A stretch of DNA of 64,000 nt from Acetobacterium paludosum (lineage in GTDB: Bacteria; Bacillota; Clostridia; Eubacteriales; Eubacteriaceae). Below, piece by piece: positions 52,273 through 60,849 of the stretch. The translations under genes were made by a program, and so were the position numbers. The notes under the pieces are model-generated. The model was not told where the DNA came from. It did no database searches and saw nothing but the letters and a program-made list of their open reading frames with translations. The stretch's first letter is position 1; each line of letters opens with the position of its first letter. The DNA lies in contig NZ_RXYA01000006.1 of NCBI RefSeq assembly GCF_008086595.1, positions 62,001 to 126,000 on the forward strand. Direction: 5' to 3'.

Positions 52273-53376
52273 ATGAAAACAGTATTAGTCACCGGTGGTG
52301 CCGGATTTATTGGTTCTAACTTTGTAAAATACATGCTGAATCAGCACCCGGATTATAAAATAGTTAATTTGGATGTCCTGACCTATGCAGGAAATCTTGA
52401 AAATTTAACCGATATTGAAGATAATAAGAATTATGTTTTTGCAAAAGGAGATATTGCGGACCGTCCTTTTGTTAAGGATCTTTTTGCAAAATATGATTTT
52501 GATACGGTGGTCAATTTTGCCGCCGAGTCTCACGTCGACAGAAGCATTGAGGACCCTGAGATTTTTGTCCAGACCAATGTAATGGGAACACTGGTGCTTT
52601 TGGATGAGGCAAAAAATAACTGGCAAACGGGGAAAGATGAGAATGGCTATCCGACCTATCGGGCCGGGGTACGGTATCATCAGGTATCCACCGATGAGGT
52701 TTACGGAGCGTTGGGGAAAACGGGAATGTTTACCGAAACAACACCGATTGCCCCAAACAGTCCTTATTCAGCATCCAAGGCCAGTGCGGATTTGATTGTT
52801 CGGTCTTATGGTCAGACATTTAAATTACCAGTCACCATCAGCCGCTGTTCAAATAATTACGGCCCTTATCATTTCCCGGAAAAGCTGATTCCGCTGATGA
52901 TTTCAAACGTCATTGCGCTAAAAAGTCTTCCTGTTTACGGGGATGGCATGCAGATCAGGGATTGGCTGCACGTGAAGGATCATTGCAGTGCCATTGATAC
53001 CGTTTTGGAAAAAGGGGTGGCCGGCGAGGTCTATAATATTGGCGGAAACAATGAAAAAGCCAATCTTGAGATCGTTAATTTGATTATTGAAAATGTCGGC
53101 AAAAAACTTCGCTCAGGAAAATATAATATTGATAATGATGGCACAAAAATCAGCAAAGATCTCATCACCTATGTTGAAGATCGCTTGGGTCATGATCGTC
53201 GCTATGCCATTGACAATACGAAAATCACGACTGAACTGGGCTGGAAACCATCCTATACCTTTGAACAGGGAATCGCTGAAACCATTGAGTGGTATTTGAA
53301 TAACCAGGAATGGTTGGAACGCGTGAAATCCGGTGGGTATAAAGCGTATTATCAGAAAATGTATTCAAAAAAGTAA
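52273..53376 (+). CDS. rfbB: dTDP-glucose 4,6-dehydratase
   Basis: 367-residue extended SDR enzyme; second step to dTDP-rhamnose. VLVTGGAGFIGSNFVKYML is the NAD site, AESHVDRSIEDPEIF and STDEVYGALG are family signatures, and PYSASKASADLIVRSYGQTF holds the YxxxK pair. Last of the four rfb genes; a terminator follows. Confidence 0.96.
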   Translation: MKTVLVTGGAGFIGSNFVKYMLNQHPDYKIVNLDVLTYAGNLENLTDIEDNKNYVFAKGDIADRPFVKDLFAKYDFDTVVNFAAESHVDRSIEDPEIFVQTNVMGTLVLLDEAKNNWQTGKDENGYPTYRAGVRYHQVSTDEVYGALGKTGMFTETTPIAPNSPYSASKASADLIVRSYGQTFKLPVTISRCSNNYGPYHFPEKLIPLMISNVIALKSLPVYGDGMQIRDWLHVKDHCSAIDTVLEKGVAGEVYNIGGNNEKANLEIVNLIIENVGKKLRSGKYNIDNDGTKISKDLITYVEDRLGHDRRYAIDNTKITTELGWKPSYTFEQGIAETIEWYLNNQEWLERVKSGGYKAYYQKMYSKK

Positions 53377-53387
53377 AATAGTTCGGA

Positions 53388-53415
53388 AAAAAAGCACATT
53401 AGATTGTGCTTTTTC
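53388..53415 (+). terminator. Terminator after rfbB
   Basis: AAAAAGCACA / TGTGCTTTTT with a short AT loop; lies between rfbB and the ABC transporter genes. Confidence 0.82.
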
Positions 53416-53442
53416 AATTAAGATTTATGATGAGGTGTTAAT

Positions 53443-54252
53443 TTGTATTTATTCAAAGATTTATTGGAGTATTTCAAAGATTTATATCAGAATCGTGAAC
53501 TGATCGCAAAATTTTCGAAAAATGATTTTAAGTCACGGTATGCCGGCTCGTTTTTAGGGATTCTATGGGCATTTATTCAGCCGACGGTTACCATTGCCGT
53601 GTACTGGGTTGTTTTTGGTCTGGGTCTGAAATCAAGCCCGGCTGGGGGGATGCCCTTTGTTCTGTTCCTGATAACCGGAATTATTGTCTGGTTTTTCTTT
53701 TCAGAAGGCCTGGTTAATGGAACAAACTGTTTTCGAGAATATAATTACCTGGTTAAAAAGGTGACTTTTAATATAAAAATATTGCCAACGGTAAAAATAA
53801 TATCTTCTTTATATACCCATGCTTTCTTTATTGCCTTTGCAGTGGTAATGGTGCTGCTTTATGGGTATTCGATCACGCCCTATTTTTTGCAGATTTTCTA
53901 TTATTTGTTTTGTTTAATTGTTTTTTTAACCGGACTAACTTGGGTAACGGCCTCATTACAACCCTTTTTTACGGATATTCTGCAATTTATCAATGTGGCA
54001 ATGCAGGTCTTATTCTGGGGAACCCCTATTTTAGTACCGATTGAAACATATCCGGTTGGTTTATTACGGATTATGAAATTAAATCCCCTCTATTATATTG
54101 TGCAGGGATATCGGGAGTCCTTTTTCGGGCAAGGCTGGTTTTGGCAACATCCCGTGATGACGGCTTATTTTTGGGGATTTACATTTGTGCTGCTGCTGGT
54201 CGGGATTGCAGTTTACAGAAAATTAAGACCGCATTTTTCTGATGTCTTATAG
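53443..54252 (+). CDS. Polysaccharide ABC exporter, permease (Wzm/TagG-type)
   Basis: 269 residues with six hydrophobic segments, ABC-2 type. N-terminal amphipathic SKNDFKSRYAGSFLGILWAFIQPT is the hallmark of Wzm/TagG permeases that move lipid-linked polysaccharides or teichoic acids outward. TTG start at 53443 with GAGGTG upstream. Its partner ATPase follows with its ribosome site beyond the stop, 31 bases on. Confidence 0.92.
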   Translation: MYLFKDLLEYFKDLYQNRELIAKFSKNDFKSRYAGSFLGILWAFIQPTVTIAVYWVVFGLGLKSSPAGGMPFVLFLITGIIVWFFFSEGLVNGTNCFREYNYLVKKVTFNIKILPTVKIISSLYTHAFFIAFAVVMVLLYGYSITPYFLQIFYYLFCLIVFLTGLTWVTASLQPFFTDILQFINVAMQVLFWGTPILVPIETYPVGLLRIMKLNPLYYIVQGYRESFFGQGWFWQHPVMTAYFWGFTFVLLLVGIAVYRKLRPHFSDVL

Positions 54253-54283
54253 AAAAGCGGATTCAGTATCTTTGGAGGACAAA

Positions 54284-55516
54284 ATGTCAGAAGTGGCAAT
54301 AAAAATAGAAGACGTAACGAAGATTTATCGTTTGTACAAACGTCCCATGGATCGATTGAAGGAATCCATGAGTCTGATTCGAAAGAAAGAATATCATCAT
54401 AAATTTTATGCCCTTAAGAATATAAATTTGGAAATTCTTAAAGGAGAATCCATTGGCATTATTGGCAGGAATGGCTCGGGAAAATCGACGCTTTTAAAAA
54501 TAATTTCAGGGGTTTTGACTCAAAGTGAAGGCAATGTTTATGTCGATGGAAAAGTTTCCGCGCTGTTAGAATTAGGAACGGGTTTTAATCCGGAATATAC
54601 CGGAATCGAAAATATTTATGCAAATGGCCTGATCATGGGCTACAATAAAAAAGAAATGGACAAACGCGTTGACAGTATCATTGATTTTGCTCAAATCGGA
54701 GAATATATTGATCAGCCGGTAAAGACCTATTCAAGCGGAATGTTTGCTCGCCTGGCATTTGCGACAGCCATCAATGTTGATCCGGAAATACTCATCGTTG
54801 ATGAAGTATTGGCCGTTGGTGATTCCAAGTTTCAGATTAAATGTATCAATAAAATGGAAGAATTTAAGGCATCAGGCAAAACGGTTTTGTTTGTTTCACA
54901 TACCCTTGAACAAATTAAACGTTTTTGCACCAAAGGCGTTTGGATTGACAAAGGTGTGATGCGCATGGTTGGTGAAGTGAACCATGTGATTGATATGTAT
55001 GAAAGCGAAATTTTAAGAGAGTCAATGGAACAAAAAGCAGCGGAGAGCGGAAGTTCACCAGTAAATATGGCAGAACTTGAAACGAATCTTGGAAAACTAA
55101 AATCAGTGAGCTGCAACAGCGAGGAACTGACAACTTTTGATGATTTTATCGTTGATATTGAGTATGAATTATATGATGATATTTCAAGTAAACCCTTAGT
55201 GGGAGTGGCATTCTATACCATTGATCGACAGTATATTTTTGGGCCCAATACCTATTTGGATGGAGTGGATATTCCGCAAACAAAGGGAATTCACCGCGTT
55301 TCCTATGTGGTGCCAAAATTACCGCTGCTGGGGGGGAAATACGAGGTTGATATTGGACTCTTTGCAAATAAAAGCATTGTAAATCTGGATTACAATACTT
55401 GTGCTTTTGTAATAACCGTTTCGGCCGATTATTTTACAGAAGGTCTGGTCCACATGGAACACCATTGGGAAATTATTGAAGAAGGGATTGAAAATGGAAA
55501 GAAAATCAGTTGTTGA
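54284..55516 (+). CDS. Polysaccharide ABC exporter, ATPase with substrate-binding C-terminal domain (Wzt-type)
   Basis: 410 residues from ATG 54284 (TTGGAGGACAAA upstream; the frame opens earlier at 54242 inside the permease gene). Nucleotide-binding domain: Walker A GRNGSGKST near residue 60, signature YSSGMFARL near 148, Walker B EILIVDEVLAVGD near 167, and the typical RPMDRLKESMS N-terminus. Residues about 265-400 form a beta-rich domain like the Wzt C-terminus, which in O-antigen exporters recognises the modified end of the sugar chain. That suggests export of a finished, capped chain. The end overlaps the next gene by 23 bases. Confidence 0.9.
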   Translation: MSEVAIKIEDVTKIYRLYKRPMDRLKESMSLIRKKEYHHKFYALKNINLEILKGESIGIIGRNGSGKSTLLKIISGVLTQSEGNVYVDGKVSALLELGTGFNPEYTGIENIYANGLIMGYNKKEMDKRVDSIIDFAQIGEYIDQPVKTYSSGMFARLAFATAINVDPEILIVDEVLAVGDSKFQIKCINKMEEFKASGKTVLFVSHTLEQIKRFCTKGVWIDKGVMRMVGEVNHVIDMYESEILRESMEQKAAESGSSPVNMAELETNLGKLKSVSCNSEELTTFDDFIVDIEYELYDDISSKPLVGVAFYTIDRQYIFGPNTYLDGVDIPQTKGIHRVSYVVPKLPLLGGKYEVDIGLFANKSIVNLDYNTCAFVITVSADYFTEGLVHMEHHWEIIEEGIENGKKISC

Positions 55517-57770
55517 ACAAGAAGAGATAAAATATTTTATCGATAAAATAGTGAAAGATGAAGAAAATCATTGTGCAAGTGTTCAAGGATGGGCCTTTAA
55601 TACCAAAACGAAGGAAACGGTTGAGCTCTATATCGTTGGTCATGAATCCGAAGGGGTTACCTTTAAACGGGATTTTAGAATTGATGTCAATAATAAGTAT
55701 TGCTTGCCTGATGATGCAAAAGCCGGTTTTATTATTGAATTTGATGAAAAAACTTATGGTAAAATATTAAATCTGAAATTTAAGAATGGACAGGTATCAA
55801 AAGTAGTAAAATTAAATTTGAAGAAAAATTATGATTACCTGAAAAAGCCAAATCTTTTTAATGCAACAAGACTGGTTAATACAGCAACGAGGACAATTGG
55901 GTATTTTAGCCGAAATGGATTAAAGAACACAATCAGAAAAATCAAGTTTGAAGTTAAATATAAAAATCAGGAAAACTATAATTTCTGGATTGAAGTTCAT
56001 GAAGATTATGATATAAAAAAAGTGCTGGACGATATCAGAAAATTTGACTATTCGCCTAAAATATCCATTGTGATGCCGGTTTACAATGTGGAAGCAGAGT
56101 GGCTAAGTGCCTGCATCGATTCTGTTTTAAACCAGCATTATAAAAACTGGGAATTGTGCATTGCCGATGATTGCTCAACGGATGAACATATCAAACCACT
56201 ATTAGAATCCTATAAAAGACAAGATCCTCGAATAAAGGTTATTTATCGGGAAGAAAACGGACATATTTCCCAAGCTTCCAACTCAGCCCTGGAGATTGCG
56301 ACGGGTGAATTTGTTGGACTTCTGGATAATGATGATACCTTGTCAGACTTTGCCTTATATGAAGTGGCGAAATTATTAAATGAACATCCGGAAGCAGATC
56401 TTATCTATAGCGATGAAGATAAATTAAGTGAAGACAACAAACGGAGCCAACCGTTCTTTAAAACAGACTGGGCACCGGATATACTATTGGCAACAAACTA
56501 TATTTGTCATTTCGGTGTTTATCGAAAAACAATCGTTGATGAAATCGGCGGATTCAGAAAAGGATATGAAGGCGCCCAGGATTATGACCTGGTGCTGCGT
56601 TTTACTGAAAAGACAGATAAGATTTTTCATATTCAAAAGGTTCTGTATCACTGGCGGATGATCAGCAATTCCACGGCAGTCAATCCTGATTCCAAGGGTT
56701 ATGCCTTTGAAGCGGGAAAAAAATCATTGGAAGATGCCCTCACGAGAAGAGGCATTAAAGGAAGCATTGCCCATGGCGCTTTTCCTGGGGTATACAATGT
56801 TGACTATGAAATTGTGGATGATGGATTGGTATCGATTATCATTCCAACCCGGGATAATGCCGTGGACCTGAAAGCCTGCGTGGATTCGATTTTTGAAAAA
56901 GCAGCAGATGAAAAATTTGAAATCATCATTGCTGATAATGGTAGTGAAAAAGAAGAAACCTTCAAATTATTTGAATATTATACGAAAAAGTATAAAGATC
57001 AGTTCAAAGTGGTTCGTCTGGATATGCCATTTAACTTTTCACGGATCAATAATCTGGCAGTTAAGGAATCAAACGGTAAATACCTGCTCTTTTTAAATAA
57101 TGATATCAAAGTCATCACCCCAGGATGGATTAAGCGGATGATGAGTCTTGCTCAGCAGGAACGAATTGGTGCCGTCGGAGCGAAACTTTATTATCCGGAT
57201 AATACCATTCAGCACGCTGGGGTTCTCCTTGGCATGGGGGGCGTGGCCGGACATGGTCATTGCGGATATCCTCGTGGGGATTACGGCTATTTTGGAAAAT
57301 TAGTAATTAATAATAATTATTCGGCAGTGACTGCCGCTTGTATGATGGTGAAGCGCAAAGATTTTGATGCCGTTGGTGGATTTGAAGAAAAATTAACAGT
57401 GGCATTTAATGATGTTGATTTTTGTTTAAAACTTTATGCAAAAGGAAAATTTAATGTTTGGATCCATGATGTTGAATTGTATCATTATGAATCAAAATCC
57501 CGGGGATCTGAAGATACCTATCAGAAATATAAGCGCTTTAACAGTGAAATAGACTTCATGAAAAAACACTGGCTGAAATATGTAAAGAATGATCCCTTTT
57601 ATAATACAAATCTTACCAGAGTTGATGGAAATTATGCGATTTGCGTTGATATTGTGGGTTATGTTAAAGGAAAAAAAACGGACTCTGATTTTGATGAAAT
57701 TGAAGACGAAAAAAAAGTAAAAGATAAGCGTAACAAATGTAACAAAAAAATTGACGAGCATATTATTTAG
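55494..57770 (+). CDS. Large protein with two family 2 glycosyltransferase domains
   Basis: 758 residues from ATG 55494 (GAAGGG 8 bases upstream), overlapping the exporter ATPase gene end. An N-terminal region of about 185 residues that I do not recognise is followed by a GT2 domain (from about 187: PKISIVMPVYNVEAEWLSAC, ADDCSTD, LLDNDDTLSDFAL) and a second GT2 domain (from about 444: VSIIIPTRDNAVDLKACVDS, FLNNDIKVITPGWI). Both keep DXD-like motifs. It also carries a Lys/Glu-rich end. Such bifunctional enzymes often build repeating sugar units. The context (exporter, rhamnose genes) suggests rhamnan or related wall polysaccharide. Confidence 0.88.
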   Translation: MERKSVVEQEEIKYFIDKIVKDEENHCASVQGWAFNTKTKETVELYIVGHESEGVTFKRDFRIDVNNKYCLPDDAKAGFIIEFDEKTYGKILNLKFKNGQVSKVVKLNLKKNYDYLKKPNLFNATRLVNTATRTIGYFSRNGLKNTIRKIKFEVKYKNQENYNFWIEVHEDYDIKKVLDDIRKFDYSPKISIVMPVYNVEAEWLSACIDSVLNQHYKNWELCIADDCSTDEHIKPLLESYKRQDPRIKVIYREENGHISQASNSALEIATGEFVGLLDNDDTLSDFALYEVAKLLNEHPEADLIYSDEDKLSEDNKRSQPFFKTDWAPDILLATNYICHFGVYRKTIVDEIGGFRKGYEGAQDYDLVLRFTEKTDKIFHIQKVLYHWRMISNSTAVNPDSKGYAFEAGKKSLEDALTRRGIKGSIAHGAFPGVYNVDYEIVDDGLVSIIIPTRDNAVDLKACVDSIFEKAADEKFEIIIADNGSEKEETFKLFEYYTKKYKDQFKVVRLDMPFNFSRINNLAVKESNGKYLLFLNNDIKVITPGWIKRMMSLAQQERIGAVGAKLYYPDNTIQHAGVLLGMGGVAGHGHCGYPRGDYGYFGKLVINNNYSAVTAACMMVKRKDFDAVGGFEEKLTVAFNDVDFCLKLYAKGKFNVWIHDVELYHYESKSRGSEDTYQKYKRFNSEIDFMKKHWLKYVKNDPFYNTNLTRVDGNYAICVDIVGYVKGKKTDSDFDEIEDEKKVKDKRNKCNKKIDEHII

Positions 57771-57780
57771 TGATATTATC
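57752..57780 (+). promoter_or_regulatory. Promoter of the amidase gene, with adjoining palindrome
   Basis: TTGACG (57752-57757), 17 bases, TATTAT (57775-57780); the -35 lies inside the end of the glycosyltransferase gene. Just downstream, TATAGAAA-T-TTTCTATA (57795-57811) is a palindrome with 8-bp arms, possibly an operator; a second TATAAT occurs at 57808-57813. Confidence 0.65.
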
Positions 57781-57834
57781 GTGACAAGTAAAATATAGAA
57801 ATTTTCTATAATTATAGAAGAAAGGAGGATTATT

Positions 57835-60660
57835 TTGGAAAGTACGAAAAGCAGTAAAAGATTAGTAAGTATGGGGGTAATTATATTACTTTTGTTTCTA
57901 ACAGCATTTTCATATTACAGTCCGAAAGCTGATGCGGCAGGACAGACAATCATTATCAATCCCGGACATCAGGTAGGAACAGATAGCGGTGCGGTAAACA
58001 GCACAACGGGCATTACCGAAGTTGGGCTTAACAATGCTTTGGCGATTAAGATTGTAACGACTTTGAGAAATAACGGTTATAATGCGATGCTGAGTCATCA
58101 AATTCCCGAGAATACAATGGGTTTGCCAACGTTGCTTGCGACGACAACGAATGATTCAACACAGATAGCTAATGCAGCCAATAAACTGGGGGCTGATTTA
58201 TTAATCAGTGTTCATCATAATTCAGGTGGCACAGCAGCCAGCGGTTATGAGTTCTACTGGAGCAGTTATCACCCGTCCGTTGATACCAATGGGCTTTATG
58301 AAGTAACCGGTTTATGGTCAGATGGCTCGTCGGCAACATTGGATTCAACTCCTTGTGCAATAGCTTTGAAGTCCAAGGAATTGGCCAATCTTTTTAATAC
58401 GAATTTTAAATCTTTGGACTATGTTCCCAGCAGAAATAAGATAGTTGAACGCGATGACGCTTTCACAAGAAAGACCAGCATGCCTTCAGTGCTAATTGAA
58501 GCGGGTTTTGTATCCAACGATGCTGAATCTTTGGCAATGGCCGACGGCGGCAATCAGCAAAAAATGGCAGATCAGGTTTTGGTCAGTATCAATCAGTTGT
58601 TTGGAAATGATACGAGTACGACAGTTATTACAGCCGACAGTGTCAAAGCAACGGTATCCGGGAGTCAGATTACTGCAACTGTCAGCGGGATTAATACACC
58701 GAACTCGGTAAAAACCATTCAGTTCCCGGTATGGAGTGATGCAAATGGACAGGATGATATAGTATGGTATACGGCAACCAAACAAAGTGATGGAAGTTAC
58801 CAGGCAACCATAAATATTAGTGATCACAATAATGTTGGGGGAGTTTACAATGTTCATTGCTATGCAACAGATACTAATGGTAAGGTGTCAATGCTTGGCC
58901 ATACGACGGTTGGCGTAGCGGTAGAAACCATGACTGCCAGTCTGACAACCAGTGTGTCTGGGGATAAGATTAATGTTAGTATAAAAGGCCTTGTAGCCCC
59001 GTATGGAGTAAAGACCATTTATGTGCCAATATGGAGTGAAACCGGTGGACAGGATGATCTAAAATGGTATACAGCGACCAAACAAAGCGATGGAAGCTAT
59101 AATCTAAGTGTTGATATTAAAGATCATAATTACAACAGCGGAATATACAATGTTCATTGCTATGGCGTGGACAGTAGTGGAAATTATACTTTGTTGGGAA
59201 CAACAACAGCTACTGTTAGCGGCAGCGTACAGACGATGACCGCCAGCACCGTTAGCAATAGTGTATCTGGTAATAAGATAACCGTAAGTATAAGTGGGCT
59301 GGCGGCGCCAAATGGTCTACAGACTATTTATGTGCCGACATGGAGTGATGTTAACGGACAGGATGATATCAAATGGTATACAGCAACCAAACAAAATGAT
59401 GGAAGCTATAGTTTAACGATCGATATCAAGGATCATAATTATGATAGTGGGGTTTACAATATTCATATTTATGGTGTGGACGATACCGGAAAATATACAT
59501 TCTTAAAGGCAATGACAACCAGTGAAATAGTTCCGGAAATAATGTCAACAAGCAGCATTAAAGCTAGCGTAAGCGGTAACCAGATTACGGCAACAATTCA
59601 AGGCATCACCTCACCAAATGGGGTTAAAAACATCAGTGTACCTGTTTGGAGTGAGACCGGTGGACAAGATGATATTAAGTGGTATTCAGCAACGAAGCAA
59701 AGTGATGGGAGCTATAGCGTAACAATTGATATTAAAGATCATAACTACGATTGCGGAACCTATTATATCCATTGCTATGGAACCGATACATCAAATTTGA
59801 CGACATTTTTGGGAGATACCAGTGTTAATATAAGTACAACTCCGATGACGGCAAGTAAGATCACGGCTTCGTTTGCGGATAATATGATTACAGTTAATAT
59901 CGATGGCATTACAGCTCCAAATGGAATTCAAAGTATTTTGGTTCCGACATGGAGTGACAATGGCGGACAGGATGATATTGTTTGGTATACGGCAACCAAA
60001 CAAAGTAATGGAAGCTACCAGGTAACCATTGATGCAAAGAATCATAATGGAGACAGCGGACCATACTCCATTCATGTTTATGGCGTTGAAGCGGATGGTC
60101 GAAATGTATTCCTTGGAAATACGTCCGTGAGTGTGAGATATGTGGAAACACCTATTATGGGAGCGACCACGGTAACTGCGGCTGATTTGATCGCCTATTA
60201 TAACAGAACCGGATGCACATATCCACAGATTTATACGAATATTGGTGTTAATCTGGAAACTTTTGTTAATATGTATATCCAAGAGTGTGAGGCAGAAGGG
60301 GTTCGGGCAGAGGTCGCTTTTGCCCAGGCGATGTTGGAAACCGGCAATCTTCAATTTGGCGGCGATGTCAAGGCCAGTCAATTTAATTTTGCTGGGTTAG
60401 GCGCAACCGGTGGAGTGCCTGGTTACGATTTTTCGGCAACTTACGGCAATACCAGTACTGGTCTGCGGACTGGGATAAGAGGTCATGTACAGCATTTGAA
60501 ATGCTATGCCTGTGATGAGCCATTGAATCAGACGAAAGTCGATCCCCGGTGGAATGATACATTACGGCTAAGGGCGCTTTCAGTTGAGGAATTGGCGGGA
60601 ACCTGGGCTGCTGATAAGACCTATGCACCTAAAGTTAAAGCGATTATGAATAAGTTCTAG
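57835..60660 (+). CDS. Secreted cell-wall hydrolase: amidase, five GBS-Bsp-like repeats, glucosaminidase
   Basis: 941 residues, TTG start at 57835 after AAAGGAGG. Signal peptide about 1-35 (ends KADAA). Amidase_3 domain about 38-255 with zinc ligands in INPGHQ, TEVGLN and SVHHNSGG and catalytic Glu in VLIEAGFVS. Then five repeats of about 100 residues starting near 267, 367, 469, 572 and 673, each with VPxWSxxxGQDDIxWYTATKQ and a final YxxHxYGxD strand, like the GBS Bsp-like repeat. The end (about 777-941) is a glucosaminidase-type domain (VRAEVAFAQAMLETGNLQFGG). It can cut peptidoglycan at two bond types. It sits in a wall-polysaccharide region and has its own promoter and terminator. Confidence 0.92.
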   Translation: MESTKSSKRLVSMGVIILLLFLTAFSYYSPKADAAGQTIIINPGHQVGTDSGAVNSTTGITEVGLNNALAIKIVTTLRNNGYNAMLSHQIPENTMGLPTLLATTTNDSTQIANAANKLGADLLISVHHNSGGTAASGYEFYWSSYHPSVDTNGLYEVTGLWSDGSSATLDSTPCAIALKSKELANLFNTNFKSLDYVPSRNKIVERDDAFTRKTSMPSVLIEAGFVSNDAESLAMADGGNQQKMADQVLVSINQLFGNDTSTTVITADSVKATVSGSQITATVSGINTPNSVKTIQFPVWSDANGQDDIVWYTATKQSDGSYQATINISDHNNVGGVYNVHCYATDTNGKVSMLGHTTVGVAVETMTASLTTSVSGDKINVSIKGLVAPYGVKTIYVPIWSETGGQDDLKWYTATKQSDGSYNLSVDIKDHNYNSGIYNVHCYGVDSSGNYTLLGTTTATVSGSVQTMTASTVSNSVSGNKITVSISGLAAPNGLQTIYVPTWSDVNGQDDIKWYTATKQNDGSYSLTIDIKDHNYDSGVYNIHIYGVDDTGKYTFLKAMTTSEIVPEIMSTSSIKASVSGNQITATIQGITSPNGVKNISVPVWSETGGQDDIKWYSATKQSDGSYSVTIDIKDHNYDCGTYYIHCYGTDTSNLTTFLGDTSVNISTTPMTASKITASFADNMITVNIDGITAPNGIQSILVPTWSDNGGQDDIVWYTATKQSNGSYQVTIDAKNHNGDSGPYSIHVYGVEADGRNVFLGNTSVSVRYVETPIMGATTVTAADLIAYYNRTGCTYPQIYTNIGVNLETFVNMYIQECEAEGVRAEVAFAQAMLETGNLQFGGDVKASQFNFAGLGATGGVPGYDFSATYGNTSTGLRTGIRGHVQHLKCYACDEPLNQTKVDPRWNDTLRLRALSVEELAGTWAADKTYAPKVKAIMNKF

Positions 60661-60663
60661 ATT

Positions 60664-60698
60664 TAAAAAACAGGATTGATTTTCAATCCTGTTTTTTT
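60664..60698 (+). terminator. Terminator after the amidase gene
   Basis: AAAAAACAGGATTGA / TCAATCCTGTTTTTTT with a TTTT loop region; strong stem and T-run. Confidence 0.93.
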
Positions 60699-60735
60699 AG
60701 TGGAAGATTTTTGCCGGAAGTAAGGTCTTTTATGT

Positions 60736-60765
60736 CAGTATAATTGCTTCCTAATAATTATACTG
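60736..60765. promoter_or_regulatory. Palindrome upstream of the M23 peptidase gene
   Basis: CAGTATAATT (60736-60745) and AATTATACTG (60756-60765) are perfect 10-bp arms with a 10-base spacer; the two arms lie one helical turn plus spacer apart, as in a dimeric operator. A TATAAT at 60805-60810 may be the -10 of the following gene. Confidence 0.5.
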
Positions 60766-60849
60766 AATTGGTCGATATATAAAAGAATAGTTTAATTGGT
60801 TTATTATAATGAGAACATGAGAAATAAAATTGTGGAAGAAGAGGGAATA